This document shows positions 23,450-32,964 of a stretch of 47,321 bases of DNA, piece after piece. The first letter of the stretch is position 1; each line of letters begins with the position of its first letter. Source of the stretch: Deltaproteobacteria bacterium (lineage in GTDB: Bacteria; Desulfobacterota; Binatia; Binatales; Binataceae); assembly GCA_021780225.1 (NCBI GenBank), contig JAJXZF010000017.1, positions 77,152-124,472 on the forward strand. Reading direction: 5' to 3'. A program made the position numbers and the translations under genes. A model generated the notes under the pieces. That model did no database searches, had not been told where the DNA came from, and saw nothing but the letters and a program-made list of their open reading frames with translations.

Positions 23450-24535
23450 ATGCGGGCGTTGATGGATCCGGCGGCTTCCAACTTCTACGCGCGAATCATC
23501 CGTCCAATTCTGTTCCGGCTCGATCCCGAACTCGCCCATCGGTTTACCATCGCCGCGCTCGCGCTCGCGCCGCCACTGACCGCGCCCGCCGATCCGCCCG
23601 AACTGGCGACGACCGCCTTCGGCATCAACTTCACGAATCCGCTCGGATTGGCGGCCGGGATGGACAAGGATGCGCGCGCGATCAACGCATGGAACCTGCT
23701 CGGCTTCGGGTTCGCCGAATTTGGCACGATCACGCCGCGCGCCCAACCCGGAAATCCGCGGCCGCGGATGTGGCGGCTGGCGCGCGATCGCGCGCTGATC
23801 AATCGGCTCGGCTTTCCGGGCGCCGGGATGGAGGCCGCGGCGGGGCGGCTGGAACGGGCGGCGCGGCGGTCGCGCGCGATACGCATCGGACTGAATTTCG
23901 GGCCAAACAAAGATACGCCGCCGGAGCGGGTCGCGGAGGCTTACGCGGCGCTGACGCGGCGGCTCGGCCGCTTCGCCGATTTTATTGTCGTCAATGTGTC
24001 GTCGCCGAATACGCCGGGACTGCGGGATTTCCAGGCGCCGGAGCGAATCCGCGAAATCGTCGCCGCGATTCGCGGCGCGCCGCCCGCGGACGCTCAGCCC
24101 AAGCCGCTGATGATTAAAATCGCGCCCGACCTCGACGACGCGCAGGCCGACGCGATTTGCGCCTGCGCGCTGGATGAGCGGATCGACGGAATCGTCGCGG
24201 CCAACACCACGCTCGCGCGCGAAGCGGTCGGCGTGTCCGCGCCGTATCCGGGCGGACTCAGCGGCGCGCCGCTGCGCGAACGGGCGCGCAAAATGATCGC
24301 GCGAGTTTACGCCGCGACCAGCGGCAAAATCGCGATTATCGGCGTCGGCGGAATTGCGAGCGCCGAAGACGCGCTCGGCCATATCCGGGCGGGCGCGAGC
24401 CTGGTCGAGCTGTACACCGGGATGGTGTACGGCGGGCCGGGTATCGTCGCCGGCATCAAGCGCGATCTCGTGCGCTTGCTCGCGCGCGAGGGTTTTCGCT
24501 CTATTAGCGAGGCGACCGGCGCGGCGGCGAAATAG
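23450..24535 (+). CDS. pyrD: Dihydroorotate dehydrogenase, class 2 (quinone-linked)
   Basis: About 361 residues from ATG 23450 (ATG 23462 is equally possible). The enzyme oxidises dihydroorotate to orotate at the inner membrane with a quinone as acceptor. The N-terminal helices (FYARIIRPILFRLDPELAH) that dock to the membrane identify class 2. Conserved blocks are NPLGLAAGMDKDA, FGTITPRAQPGNPRPR, NVSSPNTPGLRDFQ with the catalytic serine, and the C-terminal FMN phosphate site IIGVGGIASAEDA ... SLVELYTGMVYGGP. It is divergent from thyX, with the intergenic gap shared. Confidence 0.95.
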   Translation: MRALMDPAASNFYARIIRPILFRLDPELAHRFTIAALALAPPLTAPADPPELATTAFGINFTNPLGLAAGMDKDARAINAWNLLGFGFAEFGTITPRAQPGNPRPRMWRLARDRALINRLGFPGAGMEAAAGRLERAARRSRAIRIGLNFGPNKDTPPERVAEAYAALTRRLGRFADFIVVNVSSPNTPGLRDFQAPERIREIVAAIRGAPPADAQPKPLMIKIAPDLDDAQADAICACALDERIDGIVAANTTLAREAVGVSAPYPGGLSGAPLRERARKMIARVYAATSGKIAIIGVGGIASAEDALGHIRAGASLVELYTGMVYGGPGIVAGIKRDLVRLLAREGFRSISEATGAAAK

Positions 24536-24567
24536 CCGCGCAATGCGGCCGGCGCGGCGGAGGCGCG

Positions 24568-25407
24568 ATGGCGGCTGAACACCAAACGGCGGAATTCCTG
24601 GTCGATGCGCATTGGCTCGGAGAGCATCGCGGCGACCCCAACCTGATCCTCGTCGATACCCGGCCGCCGGCCGATTTCTGGGCCGGCCATCTGGAAGGCG
24701 CGCGCCATTTCGATCCCTTCCCGTTCCATCACAGCGACACCGGCGAGACGGGCCTGCGCGAATTCAACGGCCAGCTCGGATGGATATTTTCGGCGCTCGG
24801 CATCGCGCCCAACGCGACCGTGGTGTTTTACGAGAACGACTCCGGGATGCGTGCGACGCGGTTGGCGTGGATGCTCGCCTATGCGGGTCATCGCGGGGCG
24901 CGGATCCTCGACGGCGGACTCAAATGCGCGGCGGGCGCGCCGCTGGTGACCGCCGTCAAGCCGCACGCCTATGCGAGCTTCACGGTCGCGCCGCAGGCCC
25001 GCGCGATAATCGGCCATCCGGAGATCGTGAATCGCATCGGCGGCGCTATCCAGATTTTCGACGTGCGCAGCGACGAGGAATATTTCGGCGAGCGGGTGCG
25101 GGCCAAACGCGCCGGCGCCGTCCCCGGCGCAATCCATCGCGACTGGACGCACAATCTCGCGCCCGACGGCCGCTTCAAGCCGGCCGCGCAACTGCGCGCG
25201 GAATTCGCGGCGCTCGGTCTGCGGCCCGAGCTTGAAATCGCGCCCTATTGTCAGGGCGGCTATCGATCGGCCAACGCATGGATCGCGCTTCGCATCGCAG
25301 GCTTTGAGCAGGCGCGCAATTACCTTGGTTCGTGGGGCGAATGGGGCAACCGGCCGGAGTTGCCGATCGAATTTCCGCGGCGCAAGCGCGCGCGCCGCGC
25401 CGAATGA
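24568..25407 (+). CDS. Two-domain rhodanese-type sulfurtransferase
   Basis: A 279-residue protein with two rhodanese domains. The N-terminal domain is catalytically silent (ENDSGMRATR, with Asp at 91 where the cysteine would be). The C-terminal domain has the active loop PYCQGGYRS with Cys228. Rhodanese and 3-mercaptopyruvate sulfurtransferase share this architecture; the loop CQGGYR is nearer thiosulfate sulfurtransferase (CRxGxR/T) than the mercaptopyruvate type (CGSGVT), but this is not decisive. It should move sulphane sulphur to thiols or cyanide. The start lies 32 bases after pyrD, and its stop overlaps the next start (ATGA). Confidence 0.9.
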   Translation: MAAEHQTAEFLVDAHWLGEHRGDPNLILVDTRPPADFWAGHLEGARHFDPFPFHHSDTGETGLREFNGQLGWIFSALGIAPNATVVFYENDSGMRATRLAWMLAYAGHRGARILDGGLKCAAGAPLVTAVKPHAYASFTVAPQARAIIGHPEIVNRIGGAIQIFDVRSDEEYFGERVRAKRAGAVPGAIHRDWTHNLAPDGRFKPAAQLRAEFAALGLRPELEIAPYCQGGYRSANAWIALRIAGFEQARNYLGSWGEWGNRPELPIEFPRRKRARRAE

Positions 25408-26045
25408 CCGCGACGATCCTGCTGACCGGCTTCATGCCGTTCGGCGGCGAACGTACCAATCCGTCGTGGCAGGTGGCGGCGAAATTCGATCGCACTACTA
25501 TCGGCGGCGCCGCGGTGCGCGCGTGGGAATTGCCGGTGAATCTGAAACGGGCCGGACAAGCGCTGGCGGGCGCGATTCAGATGGCGCAGCCCGACGCGAT
25601 TTTGGGCCTCGGCCAGGCCGGCGGCCGAACGGCGCTCTCGATCGAGCAGGTCGCGATCAACCTGGTTGACCAGCGGCGCACGCGCGAAGCCGGTGGAGCG
25701 GTCGGCGGCAAGCCGATAATCGCGGACGCGCCCGACGCCTATTTCACGCGGATTCCGGTCGCCGCGATCCTCCGCGCGCTGGCGCGCAAAGAAATTCCGG
25801 CCGAACGATCGTTGAGCGCGGGAATCTTCATCTGCAACGCCGCGATGTACCTGGCGCTGCATACGACCCGCGCCGATCCCGCGATGCCGGTTGGTTTTAT
25901 CCACCTGCCATACGCCGCGGCGCAGGCCGTTCGTCATCGCACGGCGCCGAGCATGTCGGTCGAGATGATGGCCGCGGGCGTGGAGAGCGCGCTGGGCGTG
26001 ATCGCGCGGACGCTCGCGCGTCCGCGCGGCCGAGCCGCTACTTGA
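25404..26045 (+). CDS. pcp: Pyroglutamyl peptidase I family cysteine peptidase
   Basis: A 213-residue C15 peptidase that removes N-terminal pyroglutamate from peptides. All three catalytic residues fall in the family motifs: Glu81 in GLGQAGGRTALSIEQVA, Cys144 in SAGIFICNAAMY and His167 in PVGFIHLPY. The N-terminal LLTGFMPFGGERTNPSW is also typical. The start overlaps the rhodanese stop by four bases (25404-25407), so the two are coupled. The 3' end overlaps the convergent cyclase-family gene by eight bases. Confidence 0.94.
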   Translation: MTATILLTGFMPFGGERTNPSWQVAAKFDRTTIGGAAVRAWELPVNLKRAGQALAGAIQMAQPDAILGLGQAGGRTALSIEQVAINLVDQRRTREAGGAVGGKPIIADAPDAYFTRIPVAAILRALARKEIPAERSLSAGIFICNAAMYLALHTTRADPAMPVGFIHLPYAAAQAVRHRTAPSMSVEMMAAGVESALGVIARTLARPRGRAAT

Positions 26046-27008
26046 TCGCGACCGCGTTGGGCGGCGAGGCGATACCGCCGCGCAGATGAAGCGGCACGGA
26101 GACCAGCATGAACTCCCAGCGGCCGTCGGCGGCGCAATCTTCCGCCAACCTGTCGAGCACGAACTGCTCGCCGAGCGGCAAGCCAAGCAGCGAGAGCGTG
26201 CGATAGTGGAGCGCGCCGTCGTCCTTGAAGTCCCACGGCCACGGCTCGACGGCGGGACAATCCGTGCCGATCGCGGCGACCCGGCTGTCCCACATCCAGG
26301 CGACGGTGTCGCGTCCGGGGTCGATGCCGCAGGCCTTGAGCGAAAAGATCGGCGCCATCTTGCGTTTGTCCTCCGGCGATGAGGCGAGATAGGCGCCCAT
26401 CCATCCGGTCCGCACCAGCAAAATCGAGCCGGGCTTGAGTTCGGTCTTCTGCGCGGCGAGCGCGCCTTTCAGATCGTCGAGGCTGTAAACGTCGTTGTTG
26501 AGCGGATTGACCGGGCGGCCGGTCCGCGCGCGATGGCGGAAGGCGTCGATCAGCACGCCACGGCCGACGAAGCGGTCGGCCGAGTTATGGATGCCGAGCT
26601 TGTCGGAGGTTTTGCTCTCCCCTTCCTTGACGCCGTTGTAAAAGGCCTGTGCGCGCAAATTGCCGACGTGGCCGAGGCCGTCCCACTGGCTGCCTTCCTG
26701 GGTGTTATAGGCGTCGAGCAGATCGTCGAAGCCGAGCAGGCTGTAACTCTCGAAGCTCTTCTTCGTGTGATGCACCGGTTCGCGCTCGAACAGGGGAGGG
26801 TTGGCGTAGTTGATTGGCGTGTCGAGGCGGAAGACCTTGCCGTTGCGCACCAGCCTGGCCGCATCGACGATTCCCTCCGGCGTCAGGAAGTTGACGCATC
26901 CGGCTTCGTCGTCGTCGCCAAAGACGCCCCATTGGAATCCGCGGGAGCGCCTTTTTTTACCGGCAGCTCGGAGAATTTCGGGATTTTATTGAAGTCGATT
27001 TTCGGCAT
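26038..27008 (-). pseudogene. Cyclase-family (kynurenine formamidase-like) gene with a frameshift
   Basis: ATG 27008, with GGGAG about nine bases upstream, begins a normal-looking N-terminus (MPKIDFNKIPKFSELPVKKG) that runs into a stop after some 40 residues. The rest of the gene is in another frame: WGVFGDDDEAGCVNFLTPEG then VRNGKVFRLDTPINYANPP and on to the stop at 26040-26038. The shift lies between 26932 and 26958, in or just after an A7 run (T7 at 26952-26958 on the plus strand). The family, PF04199-type metal hydrolases, has the DGLGHVG segment here. Whole, it would be about 323 residues. It may be a real pseudogene or a one-base assembly error. Confidence 0.75.
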
Positions 27009-27160
27009 CGTCGTGATCTCCCTGTCGGCCGCGCCAGGCCGATTGGGGCCGGGAGGGCGGCGGCCGCGGATCTCGGCCCAGCACGCCACGGGAGGCGCGT
27101 GGCTGTCAAGTGCGCGAAGCCGATAGCGTCCGAAGCGTCGATGTGGCAATTTACGCCACG

Positions 27161-28414
27161 ATGGATGAGCAGCCGCGGCCCATTGCAAGCCAGGACCTGC
27201 CGTTGAACGATCCCGTTTCCGCGTTGACTTCCAGATGGGTTGGCGCGCTCAAGCTCACGCCGGCGATCGCCGCGATCCTGCTGACACTCGCGATGATGGG
27301 CGGCGCGTCGTGCGGGAAATCAATCTTTCCCGAAGCCACCAATTCCGCGACGGCGACCGCGACGATCACAGTTTCGCCAACCGCCGGCCATTATCTTTAC
27401 AGCTCCAACAATGGCGACGGCAAAGTCGCCGAATTCAGCCGCAACACCAAGACCGGCGCGCTCAGCCTGATCGGATCGGTCGCCGCGGGTTCGACCGGCG
27501 GACCGATCGGAATCGCGAACGGCCCCGGCGCCCAGTACGTCTATGCGGCGAATTCGGTTGACGGCAAGATTCAGGAATACAAAGTTCCAGCCGCCAGCGG
27601 CAAGCTCACGTCGATCGGCACGATCGCGACGGGCAGCCAGCCGCAGTGGATCGCGGTGAATCCCGCCGGCGCGTATGCGTTTGCCACTAATCAAGGCGCC
27701 GGAACGATTTCGCAGTACACGATCAATGCGGCCACCGGCGTCCTGACGGCCAACGGCGGGGCCTTTTCGTCCGTGCTGCTGGCGAAACCGCAAGGAGCGG
27801 TCGCGACCAATTCGTATCTGTTCGTGGCGGACAATGTGAACGGCTCGGTCAGCAGTTTTCCGATCGGCGCGACCGGAACGCTTTCCGCTGGAACGACGGC
27901 GATCGTCGGCAACGGTCCTGGCGTCAGCTTTCCGACCGCTCTGACGCTCGATCCGGTCACCAATCCGGCGTTGCAACAGGGATATTTGTATGCGGCGGAT
28001 TCCATAACCGGCTTCGTCTATTCGATCGGCTATAACCTGCTTAACGGGCAACCGGCCTATTTGAATCCCTATCCGTCATCGACGGCGGGACTTGGCGGGA
28101 TGGCGATCGCGCAACTGGGCGCCAGCGAGTTTCTCTACGTCGCGAATCAGAAACTGACGCCGCCTTCGATTACCGCATTCATCGTGAATTCCGGCGTTTT
28201 GACGTTCGCGGCAATCTACCCGGACCCGAGCCTGAACCTGCCCACTGGAATCGCGATCGGTCCGGGCAACAATAATTTGTACGTGGCGAACCAGGGCAAC
28301 GGCACGATCTCGCAATTCTCGATCAATCAGAGCACGGGCGCGCTCACCTTTACGAAGGTGGTCAACACCGAAAGCGCGACCAGCGCGCCGCTCTATCTGA
28401 CAATCACCGACTGA
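27161..28414 (+). CDS. Secreted beta-propeller protein (lactonase/YVTN-repeat type)
   Basis: About 417 residues from ATG 27161. A hydrophobic N-terminal segment (LTPAIAAILLTLAMMGGASC, with a lipobox-like GASC) points to export and possibly lipid attachment. The remainder is repeated blades of about 45 residues with the recurring pattern YLYSSNNGDGKVAEFS, YVYAANSVDGKIQEY, YAFATNQGAGTISQY, LYVANQGNGTISQFS, each followed by a (K/N)xxTGALT turn. This resembles 6-phosphogluconolactonase/YVTN propellers. Such proteins bind surfaces or partners; enzymatic activity cannot be inferred. It converges on the DUF2231-like gene, 19 bases apart. Confidence 0.85.
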   Translation: MDEQPRPIASQDLPLNDPVSALTSRWVGALKLTPAIAAILLTLAMMGGASCGKSIFPEATNSATATATITVSPTAGHYLYSSNNGDGKVAEFSRNTKTGALSLIGSVAAGSTGGPIGIANGPGAQYVYAANSVDGKIQEYKVPAASGKLTSIGTIATGSQPQWIAVNPAGAYAFATNQGAGTISQYTINAATGVLTANGGAFSSVLLAKPQGAVATNSYLFVADNVNGSVSSFPIGATGTLSAGTTAIVGNGPGVSFPTALTLDPVTNPALQQGYLYAADSITGFVYSIGYNLLNGQPAYLNPYPSSTAGLGGMAIAQLGASEFLYVANQKLTPPSITAFIVNSGVLTFAAIYPDPSLNLPTGIAIGPGNNNLYVANQGNGTISQFSINQSTGALTFTKVVNTESATSAPLYLTITD

Positions 28415-28433
28415 CCCCGGCGCGGAGTATCCG

Positions 28434-29186
28434 TCAGAGATTGTGCGGAGTCGGCGTCGCGGTTGACGAAGCCTCGCCCGGCGGTGGATTGACGGGCGTT
28501 CCGGACGTGGCTGACGGACTCGCGCTTGGGCTTGCTTCCGGAGCCGGCGCGGCGGGCGTTGCGGCGGCCGCGCTTGGCGGCGCGGCCGAAACGGACGGAG
28601 CCGGAGTCGGCGTCGCGGGCGGCGGCGGGGTTGGCGTTGGCGTGGACGGTGCGACGCTCGGGCTGGGTACCGGCGTCTCGGATGGCGCGGGAGTCGCCTC
28701 GGGCGTCGCGGCGGCCGGCATCGGCATCAGCGCGGTCCCGACGCCATAGTCGTAAACCAGCTCTCCGCCCTTGTATCCCTGGTAAATAATCGCGCATAAG
28801 CCGACCACCGCGGCGATTAGATAAAGCGGACGCGACCCATGCAGGAAGCCGAGGAACTGCACGCCCAGCCGCCACAGCGCCAGGCCGCCGAATACCCACG
28901 GCAAGATATCGCCCAGCTCGGCGTGGGTATGCAGGATCTCTTTGGCCGGGCCTTGCACGTTGTTCCAGACGCGATCGGCTTCCCATCCGCCGGTGATATT
29001 CGAGCAGGCCGCCGCGCCCGCGCCGAGGATCATCAGGGTCAGCGCCATGTACCGCATCCAGAGCCGCGACGGGAACAGGCTCGCGACCAAATCCGTCAGT
29101 ACGCCGATCACAATCAGGGCGACGGTGAAGTGATCGACGAACGGATGAAGTTGCATGAGCTTGAGGGTATGGATCAGCGGTTGCAT
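28434..29186 (-). CDS. DUF2231-like membrane protein with a proline/threonine-rich tail
   Basis: A 250-residue protein. Four helices occupy residues 15-150: the opening LHPFVDHFTVALIVIGVLTD with its two histidines is the DUF2231 mark, and an HTHAELGDILPW helix with further histidines follows, a layout that could bind haem, though this is unproven. From about residue 163 to the end there is an extended Pro/Thr/Ala/Ser tail (TPAPSETPVPSPSVAPSTP and similar), likely a periplasmic or cell-wall-spanning linker. The tail coding DNA is repetitive in composition but not an exact repeat. Confidence 0.8.
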   Translation of the reverse strand: MQPLIHTLKLMQLHPFVDHFTVALIVIGVLTDLVASLFPSRLWMRYMALTLMILGAGAAACSNITGGWEADRVWNNVQGPAKEILHTHAELGDILPWVFGGLALWRLGVQFLGFLHGSRPLYLIAAVVGLCAIIYQGYKGGELVYDYGVGTALMPMPAAATPEATPAPSETPVPSPSVAPSTPTPTPPPPATPTPAPSVSAAPPSAAAATPAAPAPEASPSASPSATSGTPVNPPPGEASSTATPTPHNL

Positions 29187-29319
29187 CGGTTCTCCTGCGA
29201 TTGACGGAACGGGGCGCCGGCGGCTCGGGTCGTGACGCGGCGCAGCGCCGAAAACTTTATTGCAGAGCGATGACGCTCACGCAATTACGCCATCCGCGGG
29301 CGAATGGCCGTGGATGGCT

Positions 29320-31020
29320 CTATCCGGGCGGCGTCAGAATTACGGTTGGAGCCGCCGGACCGACCGGCCGCCGGATGATGGTCGCCGTGCGCTGGCGCGT
29401 CGCGCCCCAGAGTTCACCGGTCGCGAGGAACCGCGTGACTTGCGCCGCGTTAATTCCGGTGAAATCCGGCCGCCATGACTCGCTATAGGCGAAATTCCAT
29501 CGTTTGCTCTCGGATGAAACCGTCGGCGCCGGCGCTTCCTCGACGGCGATCACCGACGCGGCCGAGGCCTCGTTGAGCGGGCGCAGGTTCCGCAAATACC
29601 ATCGGATTTGCGGCGCGACCGAACCGATGTAGCCGACGGTCGCGATATCGACGGGCAAGCCCGCTTGCGCCGCGCCGGCCACGCCGGGAAGGTCCGGCAG
29701 CGTCGCGCCTTCGGTCCGGAAAAGATTGCCGTGGCGCGCCCACGGCGCTTCGGACGGATTGGGAACGCCGTTGATAAAATCGGCGTTAACGCCGGCATAA
29801 AGCGATCCCGCGGCGATTACAGCCAGCGGCATCCAAATATATTTCCAGATTTCCGTGCGATGGAGCCAATCAAGACCGATCGCGCCAATCACCGCTGCCG
29901 GAACCAGCATCGCGACGATCCGCGCCGGCTCGCGCGCGGGCGTCCATAGACCCCATGCGATCGCGCCGGCCGTCCAGAGCAGGCACCAAAACGCGAAGCG
30001 CGAGCGCATCTGGAGTCCTAGAATTATCACGGCGCCAACCACGCCAATCAGAACGATCGAAAACTCGTAAAGCCCTGCCGTTGGCAGATAAAACTTCAAT
30101 CCGGCTGCGAAACCGGGCCGGCCCGCGCCGGCAATGACGCTATAAGCGGCCGCGCTCAGCCGGTCCGGCGCGAATCCGTCATGCAGCGCCAGCCGCGAGG
30201 CCGCCCAAGCCGCCGCCGCCGCGAGAATCACGGTCGCCAGATGCGCGCCGTAGCGGTCAAGCCAGACCTGGATACGAAGCTTGAGGTTGCGGACGGTGAG
30301 TGCGTCCCAGATGCCCAGCGGGACCAGCGCGGCGGCGAAAATCGCGACTGTCGCGAGACCGCTCACATCGGCCGCCGCCGTCAGCCCGCCCGCGACTCCC
30401 AGCATCGCGGCCCGCCGCCGGCTCGGATTTGCCCGCAGCGCCATGAAGATACTGATCGTCGCGAGCGCCAGCGCCGCACCCGCCAAGGCCGGCGCCGCCG
30501 ATCGCGAGTACCACGTGAGCGCGGGCGATAGCGAGAACATCGCGGCAAGGCCGAGCGCGCCCGCCCGTCCGACGTAATGGCGCATCTCGAACGCCATCGC
30601 GATTAACAGCAATCCCGCGAGCGCGTATATCGTTCGTGCGGCGCAATCGCCCGCGCCGGTGAAATTGAACAGGCCAGCCGTGAGCGCGTCGATCCATCCC
30701 GCCCCGCCCGGATACGCCGCCACCGGCACGTGCGGGCCGATTCCGGCAAGATTGAACGCGGCGATCGCGTGCCGCGCCTCGGCGCCGTCGAGCGGGCGCA
30801 CTCCAAGGCCGAGCAATCGCGAGCCGAGCGCGTATAGGGTAATCAATGACCACCCTAGATGTTCGACCGTCACGACCTGCAACGGCCGTTCGAGGCGCTC
30901 GCGGCCGAGGTCGCGCGAGTGTTCGCGATGCGGCGGGGCGGCCGTCCCCTGCACGCTTTCGCCCGGTTCAAGACCCAGCCGCCATTCGCTTCCGTGTTCC
31001 TGTGATTCCGCACTGGCCAC
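29320..31020 (-). CDS. Polytopic membrane protein, GT39/TIGR03663-like glycosyltransferase family
   Basis: A 566-residue protein with about ten membrane helices. The early loop RPLDGAEARHAIAAFNL resembles the acidic first-loop motif of GT-C/PMT-type glycosyltransferases and of the TIGR03663 'flippase activity-associated' family (typical RP.HhDEA). A soluble C-terminal part of roughly 150 residues follows (ATVGYIGSVAPQIRWYLRNL, then WRPDFTGINAAQVTRFLATG). It would use a lipid-linked sugar on the outer face of the inner membrane. It is divergent from the ABC permease gene. The substrate cannot be read. Confidence 0.75.
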   Translation of the reverse strand: MASAESQEHGSEWRLGLEPGESVQGTAAPPHREHSRDLGRERLERPLQVVTVEHLGWSLITLYALGSRLLGLGVRPLDGAEARHAIAAFNLAGIGPHVPVAAYPGGAGWIDALTAGLFNFTGAGDCAARTIYALAGLLLIAMAFEMRHYVGRAGALGLAAMFSLSPALTWYSRSAAPALAGAALALATISIFMALRANPSRRRAAMLGVAGGLTAAADVSGLATVAIFAAALVPLGIWDALTVRNLKLRIQVWLDRYGAHLATVILAAAAAWAASRLALHDGFAPDRLSAAAYSVIAGAGRPGFAAGLKFYLPTAGLYEFSIVLIGVVGAVIILGLQMRSRFAFWCLLWTAGAIAWGLWTPAREPARIVAMLVPAAVIGAIGLDWLHRTEIWKYIWMPLAVIAAGSLYAGVNADFINGVPNPSEAPWARHGNLFRTEGATLPDLPGVAGAAQAGLPVDIATVGYIGSVAPQIRWYLRNLRPLNEASAASVIAVEEAPAPTVSSESKRWNFAYSESWRPDFTGINAAQVTRFLATGELWGATRQRTATIIRRPVGPAAPTVILTPPG

Positions 31021-31144
31021 GTCCGAAACCGCTATTTGCCGCGCGCATCATTGTCAACTGACAGGTGGCGCCGGGCAGCCCGCGGCGCAATCCGCCGGCA
31101 ACCGATCGGTAACCGGAAATTAGCGGCGAAAACGCGGCGAAGGC

Positions 31145-31172
31145 TTGAGCCGCGCGGCGAGGCGGCTATGCT
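31145..31172 (+). promoter_or_regulatory. Possible sigma-70 promoter for the ABC transporter operon
   Basis: TTGAGC (31145-31150), a 16-base spacer and TATGCT (31167-31172). The predicted start near 31179 leaves about 15 bases before ATG 31194. Confidence 0.35.
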
Positions 31173-31193
31173 GAACCATCCGGAAGCGGGGCG

Positions 31194-32921
31194 ATGGACT
31201 CGAATACGATCGTAGTGCGGCGGCTGACCAATGGGACGATCGCGTTCCTGCTGATCGCCGTATTCATCGCCCTGTTCTTCGCTTACGAGCGGCATGGGGT
31301 GAAGTTGCACGCGCAGCGGCTGCACGTTTCGGTTCGCAACCTGCCCTATTACGCGTTCTGCTCGTTCATGCGGATGCTCGTGGCGTATGGCTTTTCGCTG
31401 GTCTTCGCGCTGGTTTACGGCCTTTTGGCGGGGACCAACCGCGCCTACGAAAGGGTCCTGATTCCCGCGATCGATATCGCGCAGTCGGTGCCGGTGGTCG
31501 GCTTTTTTCCGGCCGCGATCTATTTCTTCGTCTCGCTGGCGCATGGCGGCCGGATTGGCGTCGAGATGGCGGCCGTGTTCCTGATTTTCACCAGTCAGGC
31601 CTGGAATATGGCGCTCGGCGTGTATGAGGCCGTCCGCACCCTGCCGACCGATTCGGTCGAGGCGCTCGAGGTTTTCGGCGCCAGCGGATGGCTGAAACTG
31701 CGGCGTTTGCTGATTCCCGCCTGCGTGCCAAAGCTGGTTTACAACTCGATTCTTTCGTGGGTCAGCGGCTGGTACTACATCATCGCCTGCGAAATTATCA
31801 CGGCCGGCCCAGCCCACTATCAATTGCCCGGTCTCGGCAGCTACCTGATGACGGCGGCGGACAAGGGCCGCAGCGGCGAGATTATCGCCGGACTGCTGAC
31901 GCTGCTCGCGATCATCATCTTGATGGATGCGATCATCTGGCAGCCGCTTTCGCTGTGGGCGGAACGTTTCCGCTACGAGTTCGCCGCCTCGAGCGAGCCG
32001 ATCCGGTCGCTTGGGATGCTCGATGCGCTCGGCTCGATCGGTCCCTCGGTTTTGCGGCTGATTCAGACCGTCACCCGGCCGCTCGCACGCGCGATCCGCG
32101 GCGCATTCGTATCGGCGCGGCCATTCAATCCGGCCGAGCATCCGGCGCTCGGCCGCTTCAGCCGCTGGATCAAAGTCGCGATGCAGGCGGCGATTTTTTT
32201 CTTCATCGCGTGGGGGTTGATCGACGGCGTAATCGCGCTGACCCGCACCCTGATCCGTCCCTGGCCGGCCGAGGTGCGCCAGATTCCGCTGGCGACGCTG
32301 GCTTCGTTCGGGCGAATCGTGCTCGCCTACGCGATTTCACTGGCGTGGACCGTGCCGTGCGCGATCGCGGCGAGCGAAAGCCAGCGCTTCGCGCGCCGGC
32401 TCGCGCCGATCGCCGAGATCGTCGGCTCGATGCCGGCGACGGCGCTGTTCCCGCTGATCGTGCTGTTCGTGATCAAGCTCACCGGCGGCATGAACCTGGC
32501 GTCGATTCTGCTGATTATCACCGGGATGCAATGGTATCTGCTGTTCAACCTGCTCGCCGGCGTCAGCCAGGTGCCGGCCGATTTGAAGGAGGCGGCGCGC
32601 TCTTTCGGCCTGAGCCGCGCGGCCACTTGGCGCAAGCTGACGCTGCCGGCCGTGCTGCCCTCGCTGATCACCGGCAGCATCACGGCGTGGGGCGGCGGAT
32701 GGAACGCGCTGATTCTTTCGGAATATTTCGTCTATCGCGAGCGGACCTACCAGGTCTTCGGTCTTGGCGCGCTGCTCGACGACGCGACGTACCGGACCGA
32801 CAATTCCCTCATGATTCTGCTGAGCCTGCTGTCGATGGTTTTGATCGTGATAGTCTTGAACCGGGTCGTCTGGCGCCGTTTGTACGACTTTGCCGCCGAC
32901 CGCTACCGGATTGAATATTGA
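31194..32921 (+). CDS. ABC transporter permease with two fused BPD domains (NitT/TauT-SsuC type)
   Basis: A 575-residue protein with about 12 helices made of two binding-protein-dependent permease domains in one chain. Each half carries the EAA loop for the ATPase: EALEVFGASGWLKLRRLLIPA (split here as EALEVFGASGWLKL and RRLLIPA; about residue 160) and EAARSFGLSRAATWRKLTLP (about 465). The family imports nitrate, taurine, sulfonates, or related anions. Fusion of both permeases means the complex needs only one permease chain and two copies of the ATPase. The ATPase gene begins 43 bases downstream. No periplasmic substrate-binding protein gene is in the operon. Confidence 0.9.
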   Translation: MDSNTIVVRRLTNGTIAFLLIAVFIALFFAYERHGVKLHAQRLHVSVRNLPYYAFCSFMRMLVAYGFSLVFALVYGLLAGTNRAYERVLIPAIDIAQSVPVVGFFPAAIYFFVSLAHGGRIGVEMAAVFLIFTSQAWNMALGVYEAVRTLPTDSVEALEVFGASGWLKLRRLLIPACVPKLVYNSILSWVSGWYYIIACEIITAGPAHYQLPGLGSYLMTAADKGRSGEIIAGLLTLLAIIILMDAIIWQPLSLWAERFRYEFAASSEPIRSLGMLDALGSIGPSVLRLIQTVTRPLARAIRGAFVSARPFNPAEHPALGRFSRWIKVAMQAAIFFFIAWGLIDGVIALTRTLIRPWPAEVRQIPLATLASFGRIVLAYAISLAWTVPCAIAASESQRFARRLAPIAEIVGSMPATALFPLIVLFVIKLTGGMNLASILLIITGMQWYLLFNLLAGVSQVPADLKEAARSFGLSRAATWRKLTLPAVLPSLITGSITAWGGGWNALILSEYFVYRERTYQVFGLGALLDDATYRTDNSLMILLSLLSMVLIVIVLNRVVWRRLYDFAADRYRIEY

Positions 32922-32964
32922 GGGGGCTAATACCTTCGATGTGTAACCCGGACCTTTCCGACCC

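Noticed and set aside
22397-24382. A 661-codon minus-strand open frame across thyX and pyrD
   Set aside because: Overlaps thyX out of frame and pyrD in antisense; both are secure, and the frame has no conserved features.
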